A DNA stretch of 64,000 nucleotides, taken from Gilliamella sp. N-G2. Lineage in GTDB: Bacteria > Pseudomonadota > Gammaproteobacteria > Enterobacterales > Orbaceae. The position numbers and the translations under genes were made by a program. Under the pieces are notes generated by a model. The model saw nothing but the letters and a program-made list of their open reading frames with translations. It was not told where the DNA came from and did no database searches. Location of the stretch: NCBI RefSeq assembly GCF_002142215.1, contig NZ_NAST01000004.1:1-64000 (forward strand), written 5' to 3'. This document shows positions 51,001 to 57,612 of this stretch, piece by piece. Position 1 is the stretch's first letter, and the number at the start of each line of letters is the position of its first letter.

Positions 51001-51397
51001 ACAATCAACCGCACTGCAATTTATACATCAACTGGGTAATGGGATTAGTAACCAATTTAAAAAATCATTGGACATTCATTCACCATCGCGAGTATTTGCT
51101 AAATTTGGCGATCATACGGTTGACGGTTATATAAAGGGCGTCAATCGCACTCAGCCTGCGGCGACAAAAGTAATAAGTAAATTGGCAAATAAGATTACTT
51201 CGATCCCAAGTGGCGTTGTTATCGATAAACGCGTTCCGCTTAGCCAATCTTCTAATGCGTCACAATATTATATCACCATCAATGCCTCCCCCGGCATGAA
51301 CGAACAAGATATTGCGCGGTTTGTTATCAAAGAGCTTGATCGCCGCGATCGCAACAATTCAGCACAATTTAGAAACAGTTTAAGGGATATCGATTAA
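48077..51397 (+). CDS. T: Tape measure protein T
   Basis: 1106 residues, longer than P2 T (815). N-terminal coiled coils, a TP901-type core (SATQAVTRIDNKNDPRMLAL; NVDIPMLGESLKYSAGVGAS; GIQGSQAGTTLRQILVRLG), hydrophobic segments about 515-560 and 700-720, and a C-terminal 50-residue repeat (TVDGY...KKSLDIHSPSRVFAKFG) in 2.6 copies. Length sets tail length. ATG lies within the E' frame. Confidence 0.93.
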   Translation: MNNLQLNVNLMGADKVSRPLRNATNGAKLLAQQLTDTRNKLNQLNNTQKNVDGFIQLKKQFSDAQNKAKSLALELKSAQRPTKSLQNAFNAATIEVKKLKEKLTPLRQELQKSGISTKNLAQHQINLKNNILATNHSINQQSERLRQLNQRQSKLNQIRTKYDNGMQRAAVLGAVGYGSLSTGRTVFRGLKNLLHVGYEFDASMSATQAVTRIDNKNDPRMLALRQQARQLPLISKFTDSEVAQGQYFLGRTGYNPDQILKAMPGMLNLSAAGDVDLGTTADIASNIQMAMGLPAEKMDHVADVLTAMFTRNNVDIPMLGESLKYSAGVGASFGQSLETISTLTAVMGNAGIQGSQAGTTLRQILVRLGTSNAVAKLGVKVADKNGNMRDVIDIMSEIAEATKHMGNVQRASINKQIAGQIGLTGFEVLLTQASTGFLKKMRGEQGEYDGEAARVAKTKLDNLAGDMTMLHAAFENISVELFENNNEWLRDAVRGLTHVLHKIGEFLKKHPALSKAIVMLGTGIAIVSAAFGAFALVLMTVFGPMLMTRFLLSRLGLEFGGLFIKTKVVRGGFKSLIKTMLSFVGAPFKRTSSAIQSLGRSLAKTSKAPKKFGGAFKGVGNTLLNFTRSPIKSLKKGISGIGKTLITVARSPVKSFASLGRGFLLFAGSPIRSFGSAFLGLGRTLFSFSRIPGIISVAFRGLFIVLGPIGWILGAIAAVGLTIYKYWQPLEAFFSGFWEGLKEALKPVREEFSFLDPIVKAVGDTFKWFGKKIDELTKWFKGLFTPVKSTKKELKEAKNAGKSFGRTVGGAVRWVLLKFKSLFLKIKEIIDYIAGTPERIGKTIKELKEALLGEDGIVAEWKKKGQSIADNLKDGISDKWSQTKNAVSGFGASVGNWFAAALNASPTAKLGLFTVDGYTSGVKRRQPTALKAVNKLGNNVSSKFKKSLDIHSPSRVFAKFGGYTVDGYVRGIENKQSTALQFIHQLGNGISNQFKKSLDIHSPSRVFAKFGDHTVDGYIKGVNRTQPAATKVISKLANKITSIPSGVVIDKRVPLSQSSNASQYYITINASPGMNEQDIARFVIKELDRRDRNNSAQFRNSLRDID

Positions 51398-51398
51398 T

Positions 51399-51815
51399 AT
51401 GATGATGTGTTATGGCTTATTTGTTTTCAGCTTAAAAACAATACCCTATCAAACAGCAGAAGAGAACAAGGACTGGCGTTACCCCACTAACTCACGCGTT
51501 AATCAGCGGTCAGCATTACAATTTATCGGACGGGATAATGAAACTATTACGCTGTCAGGAGTTTTATATCCAGAACTGACAGGTGGCCGGTTAAGTTTGG
51601 CATGGCTTGAAAGAATGGCCGATTTAGGTTATTCGTGGCCATTGATAGAGGGAACAGGGATTCCGCTTGGTTTTTTTGTAATGACAAATCTAAAAAAAAC
51701 TAAAACAGAATTTTTCAAAGATGGCGCTCCGCGTAAAATTGAATTTACCATTTCACTAACAAAGGTTGACCCGCCAGACTGGTTGCCGTTTGCTGACATC
51801 ATAGGGATGATATGA
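51399..51815 (+). CDS. U: Tail protein U
   Basis: 138 residues (P2 U 159). YQTAEENKDWRYPTNSRVNQRSALQFIGRDNETITLSGVLYPELTGG is gpU. ATG 2 nt after the T stop. Confidence 0.94.
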   Translation: MMMCYGLFVFSLKTIPYQTAEENKDWRYPTNSRVNQRSALQFIGRDNETITLSGVLYPELTGGRLSLAWLERMADLGYSWPLIEGTGIPLGFFVMTNLKKTKTEFFKDGAPRKIEFTISLTKVDPPDWLPFADIIGMI

Positions 51816-52894
51816 AACAACCCGCTTATACAATTAGTATTGATAACAAGGATATAACTTCTAATTTTGACAAACGCTTGATATCAATGCAAATTACAGA
51901 AAACCGAGGGTTAGATGCTGATTCAATCTCAATCGAATTAGATGATAGCGATGGTGCCCTTGAGCTGCCAAAACGAGGAATTGAAATTAGCGTATCGCTG
52001 GGATGGTTTAATGACAATGTAATTTTGCAAAATATTTTTACCATTGACGAGTGCGAGCACACAGGCACGCCCGACGTTCTATCAATCAGGGGCAAAAGCG
52101 CAAATCTTCGTGACTCGCTAAATGAAAAACGCGAGAAAAGCTATGATAGTACTACATTGTACGCAATCGTTGCAGAGATAGCAAAACGCCATAATTTAGA
52201 CTATCGAATCGATAAAAATTTAGGCGATGAAAGTATTACACATTTAGATCAAACAAATGAGTCTGACGCATCATTTTTAACTCGCATCTGTAATGATCTA
52301 AATGCCGCAGCAACATTAAAAAATGGAATGCTAATAGTGTTCAAAAAAGGCATTGCAAAAACAGTAAATGGGAAAGATATACCAACGACAACAATTACCA
52401 GAAAACTTGGTGATCAGCATCGATTTGCCATCGCTGATCGCAAAGCATATACAGGTGTAAAAGCGTACTGGATTGATTATAGGCAGCAAAAAAAGCAACA
52501 AGCAAAAGCCACCAGAAAACCGAATAAAACACAAAATCAGAATAAACAAACAAATGACAATGGTGTATTGGTCGGCGCAGACGGTAACGTAAAAATATTA
52601 CGACATACATATGCCAGTAAACAAAACGCATATAGAGCGGCTCGCAATGAGTGGGAAAAATTACAGCGAGGGGCTTCACAATTTAGCATCAATCTAGCCG
52701 AGGGCCGCCCGGATATGTACCCAGAAATGCCGGTTGAAGTTAGCGGATTTAAAAAAGAGATTGATTCAACTTTATGGACAATCACCCGATGCACGCACAC
52801 ACTAAATAGTGCTACCGGGTATACTACATTCGTAGAGCTGGAAATAAAATTACAAGATGATGAAATACCGCTAGAAGAACAAAAGGATAAATAA
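51812..52894 (+). CDS. D: Tail protein D
   Basis: 360 residues (P2 D 387). ITENRGLDADSISIELDDSDG, GTPDVLSIRGKSANLRDSLNEKREKSYD, ITHLDQTNESDASFLTRIC are gpD blocks; baseplate hub like T4 gp27. The linker RQQKKQQAKATRKPNKTQNQ is K/Q rich. Confidence 0.95.
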   Translation: MKQPAYTISIDNKDITSNFDKRLISMQITENRGLDADSISIELDDSDGALELPKRGIEISVSLGWFNDNVILQNIFTIDECEHTGTPDVLSIRGKSANLRDSLNEKREKSYDSTTLYAIVAEIAKRHNLDYRIDKNLGDESITHLDQTNESDASFLTRICNDLNAAATLKNGMLIVFKKGIAKTVNGKDIPTTTITRKLGDQHRFAIADRKAYTGVKAYWIDYRQQKKQQAKATRKPNKTQNQNKQTNDNGVLVGADGNVKILRHTYASKQNAYRAARNEWEKLQRGASQFSINLAEGRPDMYPEMPVEVSGFKKEIDSTLWTITRCTHTLNSATGYTTFVELEIKLQDDEIPLEEQKDK

Positions 52895-52967
52895 CATTTT
52901 GATTAAAATGGAAATTATGTTAAAATCCTGTTTAATTTAGTTCAACAGCTAAAGAGGTGTAAAATCA

Positions 52968-53177
52968 ATGAAATGTCCGCACTGCAAATCAAAAACCACA
53001 ATTCGAACTAGCGAAGAAATCAGCCCTATTACGCGCAAGCAATATCGACAATGTACTAATGTTTACTGTTGTCATTCATTTGTTGTATTGCAATCAGTTT
53101 CACTAACAATAGTTCCAAGCGCTATGCCAGATCCAACAGTTAATATCCCGTTATCATCAAAACATCATGCCGCATAA
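52968..53177 (+). CDS. ogr: Late-gene activator Ogr
   Basis: 69 residues (P2 Ogr 72). Zinc site CPHCKS...CTNVYCCHSF (C-x2-C...C-x4-C). It contacts RNA polymerase alpha and binds the dyads found before O/P, V and FI in this prophage. GAGGTG 9 nt upstream. A GGGGC-TAT-GCCCC hairpin (53181-53193) follows without a U run. Confidence 0.95.
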   Translation: MKCPHCKSKTTIRTSEEISPITRKQYRQCTNVYCCHSFVVLQSVSLTIVPSAMPDPTVNIPLSSKHHAA

Positions 53178-53200
53178 AACGGGGCTATGCCCCGCTACCT

Positions 53201-53374
53201 TCAGCATTCGCTTTCTGCATTCGCTTTCTGAGTATTCATCGACCTTAATAATATTTCATGCAGTAAGCACAAACCTATTTTTAAGTCTCGTTCCGACAAA
53301 TCCGCATCAATCATTAATCTACTGACAAATTCTGCGCGTTCTATTTTAATATCATTTATTGTTAATTCATCCAT
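53201..53374 (-). CDS. Small acidic protein convergent to ogr
   Basis: 57 residues (MDELTINDIKIERAEFVSRL...) with AGAGGTGGCG just before the ATG, too good for chance. Helical. Two copies of GCATTCGCTTTCT in tandem (53204-53229) shape its last codons. Unrecognised; between ogr and att, where P2 keeps cargo. Confidence 0.6.
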   Translation of the reverse strand: MDELTINDIKIERAEFVSRLMIDADLSERDLKIGLCLLHEILLRSMNTQKANAESEC

Positions 53375-53692
53375 TCGCCACCTCTATTACTGTTGTTTTA
53401 TACAGTATATTTATTAGTTATTTTATTTTCAATAGATTTTTTAAGTTTTTTATTTCAAATATATGTTTTATTTGAATATATACACAAAACCGCATTATTT
53501 TTGTAAGAGATAAAAATAGGCAGCGGAAAGAACCCGAAACAATCATAATTCATCTATTAGCCGCAGACTGTGATGCGCCCGACTTTTTAATAGAGTCACA
53601 TATTTACCGCTTCAAACATAATTAAACAAAATAGCACAAAATGTTAAAAATAACCCTTTACCTTGTATGACAAATGTAATACTATAATCGCA

Positions 53693-53698
53693 TAGAAA
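53693..53698 (+). promoter_or_regulatory. Possible -10 box for the right-end cargo genes
   Basis: TATAAT about 58 bp before the 53756 start; the -35 (ACCTTG at 17 bp) is poor. Region 53375-53692 is AT-rich without a gene. Confidence 0.3.
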
Positions 53699-53755
53699 CA
53701 AACAACACTAACTTAGAGAGCCGAATCGAATCGAGAGAGGCGAAGGAGAAAGAAA

Positions 53756-53962
53756 ATGACTAACTTAAATGAAGTTTTTGGAAGAGTAAATAATGATGGA
53801 AATGTTGACATTCTATTCATCAATGATGGTGATAGAGTTACCAGATTGAATGTTGATGGTGTTTATCCAGTCAATAGCGCATTATCAACTAGATATGAGC
53901 ACGCTAGCGGTATTGTATTAACAGTTGAGCAATGCAAAGCTCTTAATATTGAAATTGAATAA
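53756..53962 (+). CDS. Hypothetical protein in the right-end cargo segment
   Basis: 68 residues (MTNLNEVFGRVNNDGNVDIL), beta-rich, GAAGGAG 7 nt before ATG. Followed by a terminator, so a monocistronic gene. Not recognised. Confidence 0.6.
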   Translation: MTNLNEVFGRVNNDGNVDILFINDGDRVTRLNVDGVYPVNSALSTRYEHASGIVLTVEQCKALNIEIE

Positions 53963-53963
53963 A

Positions 53964-53982
53964 AAAGCCCGAAGGGCTTTTT
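53964..53982 (+). terminator. Intrinsic terminator
   Basis: AAAGCCC-GAA-GGGCTTT then Ts, directly after the 53756-53962 stop. Confidence 0.8.
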
Positions 53983-53991
53983 AGGTGACAT

Positions 53992-54339
53992 ATGAAACAA
54001 ATATCAAGAAACCCAAGTTTTACACCATCGCCACAGTTGCGAAATGATTTAAATAGCAATCAAAATGGGGTTACAGCTCGTTTAAATCAAATATGGGATA
54101 GATACGAATATATTATTAGAACGCAATCATTAGAGTTATCTATTGATGAAATTCATTTATTAAATTCGATCTTAAACGGAACATTTATTGATCCTGTATT
54201 AATTGATAATTTATATTCTGAAATCATTGATAGTGATGAATATTTAGCAGGCAATGAAATAGCTAAATCACTAGCCGACAAAGTGAAATCGGCTAACTAT
54301 ATGCAATTATTGGCTACAGTTGAACGAATAAAAAAATGA
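53992..54339 (+). CDS. Hypothetical cargo protein, first of a pair
   Basis: 115 residues, helical and acidic (SLELSIDEIHLLNSILNGTFIDPVLIDNLYSEIID). Overlaps the next start by 4 nt (ATGA), so co-translated. No family recognised. Confidence 0.6.
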   Translation: MKQISRNPSFTPSPQLRNDLNSNQNGVTARLNQIWDRYEYIIRTQSLELSIDEIHLLNSILNGTFIDPVLIDNLYSEIIDSDEYLAGNEIAKSLADKVKSANYMQLLATVERIKK

Positions 54340-54893
54340 AAAATTGGTCTAATGAAGATGTCGAAATTTTAACGTTAAATTGTCATTTGCCTATTGCAGA
54401 TTTGATGAAATTATTGCCACGTAGATCATACAATGCGATATATAGCAAAATTCGCACGCTTGATGATAACAATGTAAAACCTTTGCTGGCAAAATCTTTT
54501 TTTAATAAAAAAATAACCTCTCTTACTGATGTTGATGAATATATCAAATATGATTTAATTCAATGTTTAGAGTGCGGAAAATGGTACCCGTTTTTACCCG
54601 TTCATTTAAACAGAATTCATCAAATAGATTCTATAGATTATAGAATTAAACATGATTTACCTGCACAAACTCCGTTAGCTGGAGTTAAATATAGAGAGAT
54701 ACATCGAGCTAAAATGAATAAATTAATTGAAGATGGGATTGTTACGCATGAGCATCTTGAAGGTGCGATTGAAAAAGCCAGAAAAACCGATCGGGGTCAA
54801 AGAGCTACTTATGAATTAGAAAGGCAACGGGAAATTATAAAAAAAAATCAAATTTGGTTGAAATCACCACGCACAAAAATCGGGCATAAGTGA
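54336..54893 (+). CDS. Myb/SANT-like plus Ros/MucR-type zinc finger protein
   Basis: 185 residues. Residues 1-42 (WSNEDVEILTLNCHLPIADLMKLLPRRSYNAIYSKI) have three-helix Myb/SANT spacing. Residues about 76-125 (QCLECGKWYPFLPVHLNRIH; YRIKHDLP; PLAGVKYREIHRAKMNKL) match the Ros/MucR zinc finger. A basic helical tail follows. Two DNA-binding modules suggest a regulator or a DNA-targeting effector. Last gene before attR, the P2 tin/old position. Confidence 0.65.
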   Translation: MKNWSNEDVEILTLNCHLPIADLMKLLPRRSYNAIYSKIRTLDDNNVKPLLAKSFFNKKITSLTDVDEYIKYDLIQCLECGKWYPFLPVHLNRIHQIDSIDYRIKHDLPAQTPLAGVKYREIHRAKMNKLIEDGIVTHEHLEGAIEKARKTDRGQRATYELERQREIIKKNQIWLKSPRTKIGHK

Positions 54894-54936
54894 TGCACTA
54901 GATAGAATATAAAAGTTAACCATTCGCTTAAAATCA

Positions 54937-55011
54937 ACCGCCATTTTACCGCCACTATGTGTATTTGGAAAATTAGCAAGAAAGAAAAATAACAGGTAAG
55001 TTATTGATTTT
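54937..55011. promoter_or_regulatory. Prophage 2 att arm (right end)
   Basis: ACCGCCATTTTACCGCCACT (54937-54956) and TAAGTTATTGATTTT (54997-55011) repeat the int-side arm in direct and inverted sense respectively. The tRNA core starts 12 bp further. Confidence 0.6.
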
Positions 55012-55023
55012 AATTATTTTATA

Positions 55024-55069
55024 TGGTGGGTTGTGAGGGGATCGAACCCGCGACCAATTGATTAAGAGT
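55024..55069. repeat. Attachment-site core, right copy
   Basis: Identical to 22216-22261; contained in the intact tRNA-Lys. It ends on the 5' side of the anticodon loop, a usual crossover limit for tRNA-targeting integrases. Confidence 0.92.
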
Positions 55070-55099
55070 CAACTGCTCTACCGACTGAGCTAACAACCC
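55024..55099 (-). tRNA. tRNA-Lys(CTT)
   Basis: 76 nt including encoded CCA. Acceptor GGGTTGT/ACAACCC, D arm AGCTCAGTCGGTAGAGC, anticodon loop CTCTTAA (anticodon CTT). The T arm is GCGGG-TTCGATC-CCCTC, which leaves a C-U mismatch at the second pair. Host gene and integration target of both prophages; its 3' half is now phage-supplied. Confidence 0.92.
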
Positions 55100-55115
55100 A
55101 CTGGAAATTCGCATT

Positions 55116-55144
55116 ATTCTATATAACTTTATAGAGTAATGCAA
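55116..55144 (-). promoter_or_regulatory. Promoter of tRNA-Lys
   Basis: Minus-strand TTGCAT, 17-bp spacer, TAGAAT, ending 16 bp before the tRNA 5' end. The same stretch is an inverted repeat (GCATTA...TAATGC, 55111-55142). Confidence 0.6.
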
Positions 55145-55196
55145 TATCTTCTAGTTTGAAATTAATATAATAACTAAATTCAACACGCTTTTCTTG

Positions 55197-55511
55197 CTAC
55201 ATAGTAACATGCAAACCGACAATACCAATAACAATAACACTTAGACCAAATATTCGCGTGCAATTTTTGGGCTCATTAAATATAAACATATTAGCTAATA
55301 CGGCGCCGGAAGTACCAAGTCCTACCCAAACAGGGTAAACGATACTTAAATCTAAATATTGAAGTGAAAAATAAAACAGTGTGAACGAAACGAAAAATCC
55401 ACCCCAATATAGCATTAAGCGAAACAAGCTTTTTTGCTGAGAATAAAGTTTAAGACCAATAGCGCCAACAACTTCAAAAATTGCAGCTATTAAAATAAAT
55501 AACCATCCCAT
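55197..55511 (-). CDS. SMR family transporter subunit (pair, second gene)
   Basis: 104 residues, four transmembrane helices. GWLFILIAAIFEVVGAIGLK carries the membrane Glu (residue 13) essential in small multidrug resistance proteins; YPVWVGLGTSGAVLANMFIF is the second signature. It follows another SMR gene by 23 nt, the EbrAB/YkkCD-type heteromer arrangement. Substrate (drug cations or guanidinium) cannot be told from sequence. Confidence 0.88.
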   Translation of the reverse strand: MGWLFILIAAIFEVVGAIGLKLYSQQKSLFRLMLYWGGFFVSFTLFYFSLQYLDLSIVYPVWVGLGTSGAVLANMFIFNEPKNCTRIFGLSVIVIGIVGLHVTM

Positions 55512-55534
55512 ATCTTAATCCAAATTTGAGTTAA

Positions 55535-55858
55535 TTAGCTATCTGCTCGTTTAAGTTGCACAACACCAATAATAATTAAAGCAACAAAAAATATTTCAAT
55601 AGGTTTGATTTCTTTACCAAATACAACCATATCAATAACTAATGAACCAATGGCTCCAACGCCAGAAAATATTGCATACACAGTACCAGTTGGAATGGTT
55701 TTACATGCATTAGTTAAAAACGTAAAGTCAATTACGATTATGAGTATAACAATAACCCAATGCCACCACTGATTTGCAGTAGTAAAACCAAATACCCAAC
55801 ACAATTCAAAAAAGCAGGTGAGAACAACAAATGCCCACTCTTTATTCCTGCTGTACAT
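55535..55858 (-). CDS. SMR family transporter subunit (pair, first gene)
   Basis: 107 residues, four helices: WAFVVLTCFFELCWVFGFTTA with the membrane Glu and a Trp as in the Gdx/SugE branch, then PTGTVYAIFSGVGAIGSLVI. Likely forms a heterodimeric exporter with the next gene. No guanidine riboswitch seen upstream. Confidence 0.88.
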   Translation of the reverse strand: MYSRNKEWAFVVLTCFFELCWVFGFTTANQWWHWVIVILIIVIDFTFLTNACKTIPTGTVYAIFSGVGAIGSLVIDMVVFGKEIKPIEIFFVALIIIGVVQLKRADS

Positions 55859-56475
55859 AATGACCTCATTATTTTTTTATTTCTAATTTATATTGCTTAA
55901 TTTTGTCTTTTCATTAATGTGCTTAATGAAAACAAAAGACGGTTCGCAAACTAGAAGGTTTGCCACCTAAAGATTATGATGTTTATGCAGAGAAACAATT
56001 CAACTTTATATAAAATATCGATAATTCGGAAACAGATTATTGATATTTTTATTACTATTTCTTGCTATATATCTACAATTTTATAATGACGGTTGCAAAA
56101 TGGCAAGTCCAGAGTTGTTGTTAATTGCATGCTTTTAAATAACTTTCTCAAATATCAAAAAAAATAGAAAGAATAATAGTGCTTTAACCCATATTTCTTA
56201 TCCAACATGATCAGCTATTATTGGGTTGATTCCGCCTTTAATACCAACGATAGTTTAGCCTTATTTAGCTTCATTATTAATATGAATTAATAAATATAGG
56301 CAATTTGAATTGTAAAAAATTTGCTGAAAGGGGTTTTTTTTCAATTAAATCAATATAGAATACTTCACTTAGTGCTTTAATTCTTTTCGAAAGAAAAATA
56401 ATTCAAGTACTTTAAACACAACTTATTTAATACTTTTATTAAAGGATAAGTCAGATAAATCAAAAGGAATAGACA
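55859..56475. other. 617-bp intergenic region with a possible gene remnant
   Basis: On plus, 55943-56011 reads LEGLPPKDYDVYAEKQFNFI then stop, which looks like the C-terminal end of a protein with no start or body. The rest is AT-rich (56012-56475) and should hold the promoter of the 56476 operon. No riboswitch or RNA recognised. Confidence 0.35.
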
Positions 56476-57132
56476 ATGTCAAAAAAATCGGACGATGAAT
56501 TTAAAGTCGGCATAAAAGCTTATGTATCACTTATTGTGGCCATACTGTTTTTTTCCGGACTATTTTATAATGTAGATGGAAAGGCTTGGTTGGGGGCATT
56601 TGATTTTACCAGTTTAAGTGGTAAATTTGGCACAATGCTCCATCCAGAGAAAAATACCTTCGTTGGTGAGGGTGGAATTAGCGCCAGAGCCGGTTTTATT
56701 TTCGCTCTGTCATTAATCCCAACCGTTATGCTAGCATTAGGCGTTTTAGAAATTTTTACCCATTATGGTACGATCCGTGCTGCTCATAAATTATTAACTC
56801 CACTACTTAAACCTATCTTAGGCGTTCCGGGTAAAACGGGTTTAGCGTTAATTACGGATTTACAGAGTACTGATGCTGGCGCGGTATTAACCAAGGAATT
56901 ATATGATGAGAAGCAGATCACTAAAAAAGATCTGGTCATCATTAGCGCATGGCAATATTCTGGAGCCGGGTTAATAAATAACTATTTTTCGATTGGTTCA
57001 GCACTATTCGCTTCAATGTCTGTCGCAATATTTACGCCACTCGTCATTATGATTGTATTGAAATTTGTCGGTGCAATTTTAGTCCGCCTTGTTTTAAATT
57101 CAGTTTATAAAAAGGATTTTATCAATGAGTAA
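56476..57132 (+). CDS. yjiH: YjiH-like nucleoside-recognition-domain membrane protein
   Basis: 218 residues with five to six hydrophobic segments. TDLQSTDAGAVLTKELYDEKQITKKDLVIISAWQYSGAGLI and a Gate-like domain match YjiH. Together with the YjiG-like protein it probably forms an inner-membrane transporter of the SpmA/SpmB type. AAAAGGAA upstream. Overlaps yjiG by 8 nt. Confidence 0.85.
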   Translation: MSKKSDDEFKVGIKAYVSLIVAILFFSGLFYNVDGKAWLGAFDFTSLSGKFGTMLHPEKNTFVGEGGISARAGFIFALSLIPTVMLALGVLEIFTHYGTIRAAHKLLTPLLKPILGVPGKTGLALITDLQSTDAGAVLTKELYDEKQITKKDLVIISAWQYSGAGLINNYFSIGSALFASMSVAIFTPLVIMIVLKFVGAILVRLVLNSVYKKDFINE

Positions 57133-57598
57133 TTCAAGCAATCAAAAACAGACTAACAATCCATTAGACATTTTTGTCATTGGTGCGCGTAAAGGCTTTA
57201 ATATTGCGATTAACAATTTAATGCCTAATATCATTATGGCATTTGTTATTACCGAAATATTAAAAAGACTTGGCTTAATGCAATTAATTGGTGAAGTATT
57301 TGCCCCGGTCATGGGACTATTTGGTTTACCGGGTGAAGCAATTACCGTTTTATTAACAGCTTGGTTATCAGCCTCGGCAGGAACGGGGGTTGCAGTAAAT
57401 TTAATTAGTACTGGCACTCTTAGTGGTATGGATATCACAATTTTAGCACCAGCTATTTTCTTAATGGGTTCACAATTACAATATATGGGGCGCCTACTAG
57501 GGGTTGCTGATGTGCCTAAAAAATATTGGCCACTATTAATGGTTAATAGTATTGTTAATGCATTAATAGCTATGATCATTATGCGATTTATTGTGTGA
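57125..57598 (+). CDS. yjiG: YjiG-like membrane protein
   Basis: 157 residues (E. coli YjiG 153). ARKGFNIAINNLMPNIIMAFVI, LFGLPGEAITVLLTAWLSASAGTGVAVNL, YMGRLLGVADVPKKYWPLL are direct YjiG matches. SpmB-type partner of YjiH. Followed after 14 nt by the amidohydrolase, suggesting the pair imports that enzyme's substrate. Confidence 0.9.
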   Translation: MSNSSNQKQTNNPLDIFVIGARKGFNIAINNLMPNIIMAFVITEILKRLGLMQLIGEVFAPVMGLFGLPGEAITVLLTAWLSASAGTGVAVNLISTGTLSGMDITILAPAIFLMGSQLQYMGRLLGVADVPKKYWPLLMVNSIVNALIAMIIMRFIV

Positions 57599-57612
57599 TA
57601 AAGGAGATATCT

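Noticed and set aside
31633-54893. Common origin of the CxECGKWY motifs in portal Q and in the MucR-finger protein
   Set aside because: The match is short; in Q it sits in the portal N-terminal block and lacks the His ligands, so coincidence is more likely.
22357-54956. The 20-bp ACCGCC repeat as the att core
   Set aside because: The 46-bp tRNA-derived repeat is longer, lies outside both 20-bp copies and matches the intact tRNA, so the 20-bp repeat is better read as arm sites.
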